From JAHBNG01 sp039028975 (lineage in GTDB: Bacteria; Chloroflexota; Anaerolineae; Caldilineales; Caldilineaceae), in assembly GCA_039028975.1 (NCBI GenBank), contig JBCCHB010000082.1:1-64000 (forward strand): a stretch of DNA of 64,000 nucleotides, written 5' to 3'. Both the position numbers and the translations under genes were made by a program. This document shows, in pieces, positions 1 to 8,134 of this stretch. The notes below the pieces were generated by a model. That model saw nothing but the letters and a program-made list of their open reading frames with translations, did not search any database and was not told the DNA's origin. The number at the start of each line of letters is the position of its first letter. Position 1 is the stretch's first letter.

Positions 1-138
1 GGTGAGGTTACCGACGACGTCGGGCAAGTCGCTCAACTGGTTAGAATTGAGGGAAAGTGTCTGCAAGCGGGTGAGGTTACCGACGACGTCGGGCAAGTCG
101 CTCAACTGGTTAGAAGAGAGGGTAAGTGTTTCTAACTC
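1..138. repeat. Tandem 69-bp repeat inside the LRR gene
   Basis: Two direct copies, 1-69 and 70-138, each begin ggtgaggttaccgacgacgt. They are identical over roughly the first 45 bases and diverge slightly afterwards. The period of 69 bp is exactly one 23-residue LRR. The array may continue beyond the left edge. Confidence 0.9.
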
Positions 139-822
139 TTTAAATTCAACAAACCAATCTGGTAAGCTACCTAGATAGAGCTGGCTCAGATTTAGCTCCT
201 TCAGTCGCGTCAATTGACCCAGCCAAGCTGGCAATTCATCCAAGTCGTTGATGCCAATTTTCAGAGTTGTCAACTGGTCGGCAAAGTCAGTCAGCCACTC
301 TGGCAGATCAGTCAGCCAATTATCGGAAACGTCCAGAAATTCTAGCTCATGAAAATTACGCAACCATTTGGGGACTTGGGTCAATTCAAAGCCCGAAATA
401 TCCACTTCACGCAGTTGGGTAAAGGTAGGTAGCCATTCGGGCAAGCTCTCCAACTGATTGTGGTCAAAGGTCAAGGCGATTAACTGACGAAAATCACCCA
501 GCCACGTCGGCAATGCGTCCAGTCGATTGCGACTAAGGGTCAGCCTTTCCAATTTGGGCAACCGCTGGATCAGATCAGGCACTATCTCAAAATGATTGCG
601 GGCCAAGCGCAACGTCTGCAAGCTGGTTAGTTCGCCTATCCACTCGGGCAGGGAGTGAATGCTGTTGTTGGAGAGATCCAAGCTTTGACAGTCAGTCATG
701 GATCGAATCCGTTCCGGCACGCCGTCAAGCATCATCCCACTCAGATCGAGTTCCGTGCCGCCTTCTTGGATGGCTTCATCAATCTTTTCGGCTACTGCTG
801 GGTGTAGTTGTTCATCTGTCAT
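1..822 (-). CDS. Leucine-rich-repeat protein, N-terminal part (runs off left edge)
   Basis: The minus strand is open from an ATG at 820-822 to the window edge (274 codons, no stop). The protein begins MTDEQLHPAVAEKIDEAIQE and then becomes a chain of about 23-residue leucine-rich repeats (pattern LxxLxLsxNxLxxLPxWLxxL) from about residue 24 to the edge, usually a protein-binding solenoid. The opening, with a short helix followed by TELDLSGMMLDGVPE, resembles the start of bacterial Roco-type or other LRR signalling proteins, but no GTPase or other effector domain lies inside the window, so the class is open. No signal peptide or membrane segment is visible. No good Shine-Dalgarno precedes the ATG. 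The last two visible repeats are nearly identical at DNA level (see the repeat at 1-138). I am confident of the LRR fold and not of the function. Confidence 0.88.
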   Translation of the reverse strand, partial: MTDEQLHPAVAEKIDEAIQEGGTELDLSGMMLDGVPERIRSMTDCQSLDLSNNSIHSLPEWIGELTSLQTLRLARNHFEIVPDLIQRLPKLERLTLSRNRLDALPTWLGDFRQLIALTFDHNQLESLPEWLPTFTQLREVDISGFELTQVPKWLRNFHELEFLDVSDNWLTDLPEWLTDFADQLTTLKIGINDLDELPAWLGQLTRLKELNLSQLYLGSLPDWFVEFKELETLTLSSNQLSDLPDVVGNLTRLQTLSLNSNQLSDLPDVVGNLT

Positions 823-981
823 GGGAGGAGATCTTCGTTTCAGGTTCACAAGTCAACATTCAGTGGGTGGTTTAGCCCTGCTATACAATGATTGTGCCAT
901 GATTATTGTCTGATTGCAATTGATTGACAGAGGCAAGGGAGTCATAGATCCCCTCTCCCAGCCTGCTTAGGATCGCCTAAC

Positions 982-1047
982 AAATAAAACCCCAAAGTTG
1001 TCATGCCCGAAGGCAGTAATCGGGCATCCAAGTTTCCGGTTTTATTT
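982..1047. repeat. Imperfect 66-nt palindrome (REP-like)
   Basis: Outer arms aaataaaacc (982-991) and ggttttattt (1038-1047) are perfect complements. Inner arms tgcccga (1004-1010) and tcgggca (1020-1026) enclose a 9-nt loop, and the sequence between inner and outer arms is also largely complementary. It lies in the gene-poor stretch 823-1654 and codes for nothing recognisable. It looks like a dispersed extragenic palindrome. Confidence 0.7.
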
Positions 1048-1120
1048 ACTTCCCGTTCCTTAGCATTACCCATAAGTCCAGAGTGGGGAGAAAATGTAGC
1101 CAACCGTACAGAATGTGCAG

Positions 1121-1320
1121 TGTCATTTCGAGCCAACCTATACCCAAAAAGAGGGTTATAGAGCAGAATAAACTGAATTCCACAAGCTCGTTTCGCCCCT
1201 AGCGAGAAATCTAGGTGCCACAAGCCCAAGATTTCTCGCTAGGGACCCATCGATCAGGCTGGAGACCCTTGTTTTCTCCGTCGAGGCGGCCATATCGTGA
1301 GCAGATGGCTCGAAATGACA
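1121..1320. repeat. 200-bp element with 15-bp terminal inverted repeats (MITE-like)
   Basis: The ends tgtcatttcgagcca (1121-1135) and tggctcgaaatgaca (1306-1320) are perfect inverted repeats. Inside is a second perfect 16-bp inverted repeat, 1197-1212 and 1229-1244 (ccctagcgagaaatct), with a 16-nt loop. No coding capacity is convincing. I saw no clear target-site duplication. The 'tcatttcgagc...gagaaatct' wording is of the kind found scattered between genes in many environmental bacteria. Confidence 0.65.
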
Positions 1321-1654
1321 ATGAAGTAGCTCCTTTTCTATTGCAAAGGCTGCCCATTCTACCCCAAGAAGATGTGGGTAAAGATAAGCTCCCAGCCTGG
1401 GAGAGGGGCCAGTGGCGTAGTCGATCTGTTCCAAATGAAACTCACGGATTCTTAACATCCACCGCCCTGCAAGGCATGTCCTGAGCGAAGCCGAAGGGAC
1501 GGTCTACCAATGGTCCGTCCTACTGGTACAAAATTTAGCATACGCTTCGAATATACGGTTGGCAGATCCTCCCACTCGATGGCGTTTATTCGTCGTATTG
1601 CCTACGATTAGGTCGTTCTTCTCTGCCAACACTTTGGTAACAGAGTATCTATCC
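1321..1654. other. Non-coding gap between the 200-bp element and the SDR gene
   Basis: Nothing here reads as a gene. It holds a short motif, gtcctgagcgaagccgaagg (from about 1478), of the 'ctgagcgaag-cgaagg' type common between genes, followed by a small inverted repeat ggacgg...ccgtcc at about 1498-1521. The rest is unexplained. Confidence 0.5.
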
Positions 1655-2464
1655 TCAATCACTATACGCGGGCAAATTCATCCCCACCCGTCCCCCATCC
1701 ACATGCAGGGTCGTCCCAGTCATGTAGGAAGCATCCTTACTGAGCAGAAAGGCGACCACAGACGCAATCTCCTCTGGCGGGCAGCGGCGTTTCATAATGC
1801 AGGAGGTGATGGGCGACTCCATGAGCTCTTTCTTGCGGGCTTCTGGATCCGGGGCGTTGCCGAAGTGCATCTCGGTGACGACCCAGCCTGGGGCGATGGC
1901 GTTGACTCGGATACCGTACTGGACAAACTCTTGGGCCATGGTCTTGGTGACGGAGACCAGCCCAGCCTTGATGGCGTCGTAGACCACCTGGCTGCGGCGG
2001 CCCATAAAGCCACCTTCCGAGGAGAGGTTGACGATGGCTCCACCCTTCTCTTTCATGAGGGGGAGGAGCTGTTGGGTCATGTAGATCCAGCCGCGCAGAC
2101 CAATGCGGGTCTCGATCTCCCAGTTCTCCAGCCAGCCACCATCTTCAATAAAGCCTTGGCGCACAATGGCCGCGTTGTTAACCAGGAGATGGAGAGCCGG
2201 GTAGCTTTCGGCGATCATGCGGCCAGTGGCTTCCACTGCCTCGTCATTAGCCAAATCCACTTCAATAAAGCGTGCCTTTCCGCCAGCTTCTTCAATTTGA
2301 GAGACGGCTCGCTGGCCCAACGTTGGATTGATATCGGCGATGATGACGTGGGCACCTTCTGCGGCCAGGCGATTGGCCGTGGCTCGACCAATGCCCGATG
2401 CGCCACCAGTAACCAGGGCGACTCGGTTGGTAAAGCGACTCATTTCATAAGGGGTTGTGTTCAT
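1655..2464 (-). CDS. SDR-family NAD(P)-dependent oxidoreductase
   Basis: A 269-residue classical short-chain dehydrogenase/reductase. The Rossmann motif TGGASGIG is at residues 19-26, and an acidic residue after beta-2 (IIADIN, D44) suggests a preference for NAD over NADP. NNAA is at 96-99, the catalytic Ser at 148/149, and Tyr162 and Lys166 form the YxxxK pair (YDAIK, with Ile in place of the common Ser). The C-terminal MTGTTLHVDGG is the usual cofactor-side motif. The ATG at 2464 has an AGGAG about 9 nt upstream; an internal Met8 is a weaker option. The substrate cannot be told from sequence. The gene stands alone between repeat-rich gaps, so context does not help. Confidence 0.93.
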   Translation of the reverse strand: MNTTPYEMSRFTNRVALVTGGASGIGRATANRLAAEGAHVIIADINPTLGQRAVSQIEEAGGKARFIEVDLANDEAVEATGRMIAESYPALHLLVNNAAIVRQGFIEDGGWLENWEIETRIGLRGWIYMTQQLLPLMKEKGGAIVNLSSEGGFMGRRSQVVYDAIKAGLVSVTKTMAQEFVQYGIRVNAIAPGWVVTEMHFGNAPDPEARKKELMESPITSCIMKRRCPPEEIASVVAFLLSKDASYMTGTTLHVDGGRVGMNLPAYSD

Positions 2465-2509
2465 ATTTGGTTTCTCCTCTGTTGTAGTCGTTCACCTCCC
2501 CCACGCAGG

Positions 2510-2548
2510 CTGAGCTTGTCGAAGCCGCTCCCCCTTCGACAGGCTCAG
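2510..2548. repeat. Extragenic palindrome (ctgagcttgtcgaag type)
   Basis: The arms ctgagcttgtcgaag (2510-2524) and cttcgacaggctcag (2534-2548) pair with one mismatch around a 9-nt loop. The flanks gttcacctccccc and ggggcgtgaac extend the stem imperfectly. This is a very common dispersed extragenic palindrome in bacteria. It sits just upstream of the SDR start. Confidence 0.8.
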
Positions 2549-2607
2549 GGGGCGTGAACGGTTACCCTCTGTTGTGGATGGGGGTTGATGATGTGTGTTG
2601 ATATACT

Positions 2608-2707
2608 CCGCCAGAAAAGTATTGTCCCGATGATCGTCTCATTCACTCCGAGAAATTCCCAGAAGGGAGACATCCCCGTCTTCACAGAAACAAGCTTTTT
2701 CTGACCA
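2608..2707. repeat. Dispersed about 90-bp element, copy A
   Basis: It starts ccgccagaaaagtattgtcc and ends tttttctgacca, so its termini are inverted versions of each other (GCCAGAAAA / TTTTCTGxC). The same layout recurs at 2991-3075 and, inverted, at 63381-63463. Copy A is the most diverged of the three. It has no coding capacity. Confidence 0.65.
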
Positions 2708-2770
2708 TCTATAAGCGGAATTGTCGATGCAGCTTGTGAATAGGAATAGCCATTCGATAATTTTCGCCAT

Positions 2771-2799
2771 TTTGACAAAATGTCAAACTACCGTAAAAT
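2771..2799 (+). promoter_or_regulatory. Candidate sigma70-type promoter with palindrome over -35
   Basis: TTGACA (2772-2777) and TAAAAT (2794-2799) are separated by 16 bp. The -35 lies inside a perfect palindrome, TTTGACA-AAA-TGTCAAA (2771-2787), which could be an operator. It would drive the ABC importer that starts at 3193, leaving a leader of nearly 400 nt that includes repeat copy B. Based on sequence match only. Confidence 0.45.
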
Positions 2800-2990
2800 A
2801 GATGAACTATCTCCCCACGTCAATTTAGTAGCTCAAAATGTGCTTGATGCCTGCCAGAGCGACTCTGGACAAAGCGACCAATCTCTGTCCTCACGGGCAC
2901 AAGCTGACTGCGCACTACTAAGTATGTAGCATAAGTATATCGTATGTTTCCCATCGTGGCACCCCCACGCCAAGCTGGGGTCCACTATTG

Positions 2991-3075
2991 TCCGCCAGAA
3001 AAAAATTGTCCCGGCCCTTGTCGAATCTGCTCTGGAAAATTCTGAAAAGGGAGGACAGAACTTTTCTGGCCATTT
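2991..3075. repeat. Dispersed about 90-bp element, copy B
   Basis: It runs from tccgccagaaaaaaattgtc to cttttctggccattt. It shares a 30-base identical stretch, including gaggacagaacttttctggc, with the reverse complement of the copy at 63381-63463, and the same overall plan with copy A. Terminal inverted repeats are GCCAGAAAA / TTTTCTGGC. It sits in the presumed leader of the ABC importer. Confidence 0.75.
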
Positions 3076-3192
3076 ATACAGTCAGGAATGAGTTGTAAAT
3101 AACTTACGTGTTTCAATCGGACTTTGCCCGACCAAATGACTGAAGTTATTTCATTCCCGTTCCTAAACACACATTTCATTACAGGAGGAAAT

Positions 3193-5238
3193 ATGAGTTA
3201 TTCAAAGGAAGGCTTAAAGCGTCTTCTGGCCCTGCTTTCGCTCTGTCTGGTTGTTGTGCTGGTTGCCGCAGCTTGTGGCGGCGCACCGGCTCCGGCTGAG
3301 GAGAGCGATGAGGATATGGCTGCTGATGAGGCGCCTGCTGAAGAGGCTGCTGCTGACGACGATGGCGGTGAAGAAGCAGCCCCTGCCGAGGCCGTTGAAG
3401 CACCCGGCGCCTACAAGGAAGTTCCCCTCTTTGCCGATGCCGTTGCATCCGGTGAACTGCCACCCATCGACGAGCGCGTCCCCAACGAGCCGTTTATTGT
3501 TGGCCCAGGTGTTCTCAACTCTGTTGAGTGGTTGGACTGGGAGCCAGGCAACTATGGTGGCACCATTCGCGTTCCGAATCTAGATGGAACCGTCCACGAA
3601 ATTTTCCTGGCCCTGGGCATGACAATTCTGCGTGCGCCAGACCAGAGTACCAAAGATCCGCTGCCCGCGATGGTTAGCAGCTACGAGATCAATGATGACT
3701 ACTCTGAGTATACCCTGACTATCCGCGAAGGGCTCAAGTGGTCCGACGGCACGCCTGTCACAACAGAAGATGTGCGCATGACGTGGGAGATGTATGCAGA
3801 TGAGCGTATCTACCCCAGCTTCCCGGTCAAGGCCCGCACTCAGGGTAAGGGCGACGGCACACCTGGTGAGCTGACCGTTGTTGATGATTTCACCTTCACC
3901 ATTACTTTTGATGCTCCATACGGTCAATTCCTGGCTGAACTGTCTTCTTGGATTCCTGACTATACGCTTCTCTTCCGCCCAGCCCACTTCATCAAGCAGT
4001 TCCACGCTGACTATACGGACATGGCTGAGATTCAACCGGTGATGGATGAGTTAGAGCTAGAGACTTGGGAAGACCTAGTCATCCTTAAGGATATGCCTCA
4101 CTGGGAGTTCATGCGCGAGCATGCCAAAGATGTACCAACTCTGGCCCCGTGGATTTTGGAAGAGGTCAGCACATCTTTTGTGCGCATGGTGCGTAACCCC
4201 TACTACTGGAAGGTTGACGTGGCTGGCACCCAACTTCCTTATGTTGACTACATTGAGGCCGAGGTTTCTAACGACTTGCAGGCCATTATCCTAAAGGCAA
4301 CGGCTGGTGAGTACGATGTAGTCACCTCTTACGCTCAGCTAAAAGAGATGCCGCTCTACCAGGAGAATGCAGAACGATCTAACATCTCGACCGTATTGCA
4401 CGGGTCAATCAACAACCCGCCGATTCTCTTCCTCAACCATGACTTTGATTACGAGACCGAAGGCAGCGTTTGGCAGTCGCTCGTTTCGAATCCGGACTTT
4501 GGTAGTGCCTTAGCCAGCGCCATCGACAAAGAGGATGTCAACCGCAACCTCTACTTCGATCTCTACACGCTGGATGGCTTTACCAAAGAGACCTATGATC
4601 CCGACGCGGCCAACGCCAAGCTAGACGGCCTGGGGATGAGCGAACGGGACGGTGACGGCTTCCGCCTGGATCCCAACGGCGATCCCTTTGAACTGGTCAT
4701 TACCACGGCAGAAGTTTCGCCTGACTTCATTGGTTTGGGCGAACTCCTCAAGGTCTACTACGAGGCAGTAGGCATCCGCACTACTTTGGACGTGGTTGCC
4801 CGCTCGGATTGGGGCCAGAAGATGGACGCCAATGAACTGATGTCAACGATTCACTGGAGCGATGAACCGATTTGGGGACCTGGAATCTCGGAAGATTACT
4901 GGCCCGATTTCAAGGGCAATTGGGCACCCATGTCTGGTCGCTACTTTACTACCAATGGTGATCAAGGACGCGAACCCCCCGCCTACATTCAGGAATTCTT
5001 GGATCTGCATATCGCTCGTAAGCTCGTTCCGCCCCAATCACCCGAAGGGGAAGCGCTTTGGGCACAGGTTGAAGAGTGGTTTGCCAATAACTATGCGACT
5101 ATCTGGCCAGTCGGCCGCATGACTGTTCCCACAGTCTATAACTCGGACCTAGGCAACGTAATCAAAGAAGGTTATCCGTTTGATCGAGCACTGGACTATG
5201 GTATGGAGCAGTTGTTCTATAGGACGCCGCAAGAGTAA
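3193..5238 (+). CDS. Peptide/nickel-type ABC transporter substrate-binding lipoprotein (SBP_bac_5)
   Basis: A 681-residue family-5 extracellular solute-binding protein, the ligand receptor of a peptide-type ABC importer. The N-terminus has a charged start, a hydrophobic stretch and the lipobox VAAAC (Cys28), so it should be an anchored lipoprotein. Residues about 30-70 are an Ala/Pro/Glu/Asp-rich linker, common in Chloroflexota lipoproteins. The fold motifs NYGGTIRVPNLDG, LREGLKWSDGTPVTTEDV-like (here IREGLKWSDGTPVTTEDV) and the 'AIDKEDVNRNLYF' segment are typical. The ATG at 3193 is chosen for its AGGAGG at 3183-3188; an upstream in-frame extension to 3124 lacks a signal sequence. It heads an operon with the permeases and ATPase that follow. 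The ligand (oligopeptide, dipeptide or other) is unknown. Confidence 0.95.
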   Translation: MSYSKEGLKRLLALLSLCLVVVLVAAACGGAPAPAEESDEDMAADEAPAEEAAADDDGGEEAAPAEAVEAPGAYKEVPLFADAVASGELPPIDERVPNEPFIVGPGVLNSVEWLDWEPGNYGGTIRVPNLDGTVHEIFLALGMTILRAPDQSTKDPLPAMVSSYEINDDYSEYTLTIREGLKWSDGTPVTTEDVRMTWEMYADERIYPSFPVKARTQGKGDGTPGELTVVDDFTFTITFDAPYGQFLAELSSWIPDYTLLFRPAHFIKQFHADYTDMAEIQPVMDELELETWEDLVILKDMPHWEFMREHAKDVPTLAPWILEEVSTSFVRMVRNPYYWKVDVAGTQLPYVDYIEAEVSNDLQAIILKATAGEYDVVTSYAQLKEMPLYQENAERSNISTVLHGSINNPPILFLNHDFDYETEGSVWQSLVSNPDFGSALASAIDKEDVNRNLYFDLYTLDGFTKETYDPDAANAKLDGLGMSERDGDGFRLDPNGDPFELVITTAEVSPDFIGLGELLKVYYEAVGIRTTLDVVARSDWGQKMDANELMSTIHWSDEPIWGPGISEDYWPDFKGNWAPMSGRYFTTNGDQGREPPAYIQEFLDLHIARKLVPPQSPEGEALWAQVEEWFANNYATIWPVGRMTVPTVYNSDLGNVIKEGYPFDRALDYGMEQLFYRTPQE

Positions 5239-5272
5239 AAGTGTAATGCGTAATCTGTAATTTGTAATTTGT

Positions 5273-5295
5273 GGGCGGGGACTTGCTCCCCGCCC
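5273..5295 (+). terminator. GC-rich hairpin after the binding-protein gene
   Basis: Perfect 9-bp arms gggcgggga (5273-5281) and tccccgccc (5287-5295) enclose a 5-nt loop. No T-run follows, so it is more likely an mRNA-stabilising or partial terminator that keeps lipoprotein mRNA above permease mRNA. It is preceded by a simple repeat, taatgcgtaatctgtaattt. Confidence 0.45.
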
Positions 5296-5329
5296 ATTGC
5301 TGTCCCTCTCATATCCAGGGTATTCCTGT

Positions 5330-6325
5330 ATGGTAATCTATATTATACGCCGTTTATTTCTTCTAATACCGATTCTCTTTATGATTTCGGTTATATCATT
5401 TGCCATTATTCTGCTGCCGCCGGGTAGTTATGTCGAGACGTATGTACAAAATCTGGAAAATTCGGGAATACGGCTAGATGAGGGGCAAGTTGAGGCGCTT
5501 TATCAACAATATGGATTGGATCGACCGGTCTATGTGCAGTATAGCCTATGGATGAGGAACTTTTTGCTGAAGGGTGAGATGGGCCGCTCCTTTATCTATG
5601 AGCGCCCAGTAAAAGAGATTATCTGGGAACGGTTGCCGCTTTCCATGTTTATTACGTTGATTGCACTGCTGATTACGTGGATATTGGCTATTCCCATTGG
5701 CATCTATTCGGCCTTACGTCAATATTCAATCGGAGATTATGCAGCAACGGTCCTCGGTTTTATTGGTTTGGCGCTGCCTAACTTCCTGCTGGCTTTGGCC
5801 CTAGCCTATTGGGTCTTTGTCAGCACAGGCAAGGCTATCACCGGTCTCTTTTCTGTCGAGTTTAAGGATGCCGCTTGGTCCATGGCTAAGTTCTGGGATC
5901 TGATGTCCAACATTTGGCTGCCGATTCTCGTAGTGGCCACGGCAGGAATGGCCGGTTTAATTCGCGTGCTGCGCGCCACCCTGTTGGACGAGAAGAATAA
6001 ACAATACGTCACCACGGCCCGGGCTAAAGGGCTGCGCGAACGCAAACTTATTATGAAGTATCCTGTTCGTGTAGCCATCAACCCCCTTATCAGCACCATC
6101 GGCTGGACGCTGCCCTATCTAGTTAGCGGCGAAATTATCGTTGCCCAAACCCTGGGTCTGGAGACACTCGGCCCGGTTCTGTTAGCCGGTGCCATTGGCG
6201 AAGATATGTTCCTTGTTGCCAGTATTGTGATGATTTTAAGCGCCCTGGTCGTCATCGGCACATTGATATCGGACATCTTGCTAGCTTGGGTTGATCCGCG
6301 GATTCGGTTTGAGCGGGCAGCGTGA
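5330..6325 (+). CDS. ABC transporter permease, DppB/OppB-like
   Basis: A 331-residue inner-membrane permease of the binding-protein-dependent (BPD_transp_1) family. The N-terminus MVIYIIRRLFLLIPILFMIS is the classical first helix of DppB-type subunits. It is followed by a long extracytoplasmic loop, then about five more helices. The EAA-type cytoplasmic loop TARAKGLRERKLIMKYPVR contacts the ATPase. I chose the ATG at 5330 because translation from an upstream TTG (5297) adds residues not typical of the family. AGGG at 5317-5320 can serve as ribosome binding site. It is the second gene of the importer operon. Confidence 0.93.
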   Translation: MVIYIIRRLFLLIPILFMISVISFAIILLPPGSYVETYVQNLENSGIRLDEGQVEALYQQYGLDRPVYVQYSLWMRNFLLKGEMGRSFIYERPVKEIIWERLPLSMFITLIALLITWILAIPIGIYSALRQYSIGDYAATVLGFIGLALPNFLLALALAYWVFVSTGKAITGLFSVEFKDAAWSMAKFWDLMSNIWLPILVVATAGMAGLIRVLRATLLDEKNKQYVTTARAKGLRERKLIMKYPVRVAINPLISTIGWTLPYLVSGEIIVAQTLGLETLGPVLLAGAIGEDMFLVASIVMILSALVVIGTLISDILLAWVDPRIRFERAA

Positions 6326-6331
6326 GGTGCG

Positions 6332-6420
6332 AAAGTTGAAAAGTGGAAAAGCACAATCATGCCTTCAACCTTTCAACCTTTCAACCTTTCAACCTTTCAA
6401 CCCTTTAATCCTTCAACTTT
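6332..6420. repeat. Octamer tandem repeat with flanking inverted repeat
   Basis: Five consecutive 8-bp units, ttcaacct (last one ttcaaccc), run 6364-6403. The gap is bounded by aaagttgaa (6332-6340) and ttcaacttt (6412-6420), which are perfect complements. The element lies between the two permease genes; slippage here would change spacing but not coding frame. Confidence 0.75.
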
Positions 6421-6429
6421 AACTATACT

Positions 6430-7617
6430 ATGAGTGCAACGGTAGAATCACAAACACAAGATACAATCTTTGGTCGGCTGACATCGGGCTATACGAGGCG
6501 GCGCCAAGAACGTGCCCAACGTGCGCAGGAACGGCTCTACTACGCATCCCAGCGTCAGTTGGTATGGCATGCCTTTAAGAAACATAAGTTAGCCCTCTTT
6601 GCGCTTGTTGCATTGGGCATTCTTTATATGCTTTCCATCTTTGCAGGGTTCTTTGCGCCTTTTGAACCACTAGAACGGTTTGAGGACTTTAACGATGCAC
6701 CGCCGACCCGAGTTCGTTTTGTTGACAATGAAGGGGCATTGACGTGGCCCTTTGTCTATGAGACGGTGAGCGAACTCAATCGCCAGACATTCCTGTATGA
6801 GTATACTGCAGACGAGACCAAGCCTCACCCCATTCGTTTCTTCGTAGAGGTGGAGCCTTATACCATGTTGGGGTTTATCCCCATGCGGCATAAGCTCTTT
6901 GGCCTAGAAAATCGCGATGTTCCGCTTCTGCTCTTTGGCTCGGATCGGTTAGGGCGCGATGTCTATTCGCGCATTCTCTATGCAGGGCGTATCTCGCTCT
7001 TTATTGGCTTTGGCGGTGTGTTGATCACCTTTGTGTTAGGCTGTCTCTTTGGTGGAATTTCAGGCTACTACGGCGGCGTGATCGATGATGTTATTCAGCG
7101 CATAATTGAAGTACTCATCAGCGTGCCGGACATCCCATTATGGATTGCGCTATCCGCGGCGCTGCCGCGAGACTGGGGTACCATCAGGATCTACTTTGCT
7201 ATCACGCTCATTCTGGGGATCCGCGGGTGGACAGGGTTGGCCAGGGTAGTCCGCGGCAAGATCATCAGTCTGCGCGAAGAGGAGTTTGCCTTGGCTGCCA
7301 AAGCGGCCGGGGCGAGCGATCGTCGCATCATCTTTCGCCATTTGCTTCCGGCCTTTGTGAGCTATCTCATCGTTCACATCACCCTGGCTATTCCAGGCAT
7401 GATTTTGGGGGAGACGGCGCTCAGCTTCCTGGGTCTGGGCATCCGACCCCCTGCCGTTAGTTGGGGGACACTGCTAAAGGATGCCCAACAGCTTACGGTG
7501 CTGGCCAACTTCCCGTGGCTACTGATTCCAGCAGCGTTTGTTGTGCTGGCGATTCTCATGTTCAACTTCGTGGGGGACGGAATTCGCGATGCCGCAGATC
7601 CCTATGCGTCGCGGTAG
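6430..7617 (+). CDS. ABC transporter permease, DppC/OppC-like
   Basis: A 395-residue permease and partner of the preceding gene. A cytoplasmic N-terminal segment of about 50 residues precedes TM1 (KHKLALFALVALGILYMLSI). A large extracytoplasmic insertion of about 90 residues follows (roughly 75-170), longer than in most DppC proteins. Then comes the FGSDRLGRDVYSRILYAGRIS motif characteristic of this subfamily, five further helices and the EAA loop EEEFALAAKAAGASDRRIIF. It ends RDAADPYASR, close to the typical RDxLDPR end. The start ATG at 6430 lacks a strong ribosome binding site. It is part of the peptide-type importer. Confidence 0.93.
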   Translation: MSATVESQTQDTIFGRLTSGYTRRRQERAQRAQERLYYASQRQLVWHAFKKHKLALFALVALGILYMLSIFAGFFAPFEPLERFEDFNDAPPTRVRFVDNEGALTWPFVYETVSELNRQTFLYEYTADETKPHPIRFFVEVEPYTMLGFIPMRHKLFGLENRDVPLLLFGSDRLGRDVYSRILYAGRISLFIGFGGVLITFVLGCLFGGISGYYGGVIDDVIQRIIEVLISVPDIPLWIALSAALPRDWGTIRIYFAITLILGIRGWTGLARVVRGKIISLREEEFALAAKAAGASDRRIIFRHLLPAFVSYLIVHITLAIPGMILGETALSFLGLGIRPPAVSWGTLLKDAQQLTVLANFPWLLIPAAFVVLAILMFNFVGDGIRDAADPYASR

Positions 7618-7710
7618 TACTAACCAGATTTCAACTCAGACCACAAAAATGGGAAGCTGATTGAAGAAGATTTTCAGGATTTTTCTTCGCTACAAAGAAC
7701 TTGACTCGCT

Positions 7711-8121
7711 ATGCCCAACCAGCAAACCAATATCACGGAAGTTGTCCCGATGCTTGTCGTGCCTGATCTTGAGGCTACCACCCGCTATTATGAAGAGAAG
7801 CTCGGTTTTGAAATAGAATTTGTATTGGATGATGACTCGATGCGATATGCCGTTGTTCATCGGAATGGATTCTTCATACATTTTATCGGTGGTCACGTTG
7901 AGTCAGAGCCGGGTGCCAAAGGCGGCGTGAATATTTCTGTGACCAATGCTGACGAACTCTATGCTGAATTTCAATCCAAGGGTGCCTTTAGCAAGAGTTT
8001 CCCAACTTCGTATACGGCCATGCGCGAACACCCACCCGAAGATAAAGCGTACGGTACTCGTGACTTCATTATGATCGATCCCAATGGCTATGTCCTGGCC
8101 TTTGGTCACCCGCTTGATTAG
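7711..8121 (+). CDS. VOC-superfamily (glyoxalase/bleomycin-resistance-like) protein
   Basis: A 136-residue single VOC module. It opens TEVVPMLVVPDLEATTRYYEEKLGFEIEFV, the usual beta-alpha-beta start, has a central RNGFFIHFIGG strand, and ends YGTRDFIMIDPNGYVLAFGHPL, the classical metal-site half with D-P-N-G. Candidate metal ligands include His in HFIGGH and acidic residues near FIMIDPNG, but they cannot be assigned safely. Possible roles include lyase, dioxygenase or antibiotic-binding protein. It sits inside the ABC importer operon, 13 bp before the ATPase gene, so it is probably co-transcribed. A link to the transported substrate is only inference. Confidence 0.88.
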   Translation: MPNQQTNITEVVPMLVVPDLEATTRYYEEKLGFEIEFVLDDDSMRYAVVHRNGFFIHFIGGHVESEPGAKGGVNISVTNADELYAEFQSKGAFSKSFPTSYTAMREHPPEDKAYGTRDFIMIDPNGYVLAFGHPLD

Positions 8122-8134
8122 GATAACGCACCAT

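Noticed and set aside
1559..2557. Long open frame (332 codons) on the + strand opposite the SDR gene
   Set aside because: It is the antisense shadow of a well-supported SDR gene, has no family-like segments and starts without a ribosome binding site.
3580..4035. 151-codon minus-strand frame inside the peptide-binding-protein gene
   Set aside because: It is antisense to a strongly supported gene, with no family resemblance.
8084..8134. Earlier ATG for the fused ATPase
   Set aside because: It lies inside the VOC gene and adds residues that read as its shadow. The ATG at 8135 has AGGA upstream and gives a natural N-terminus.
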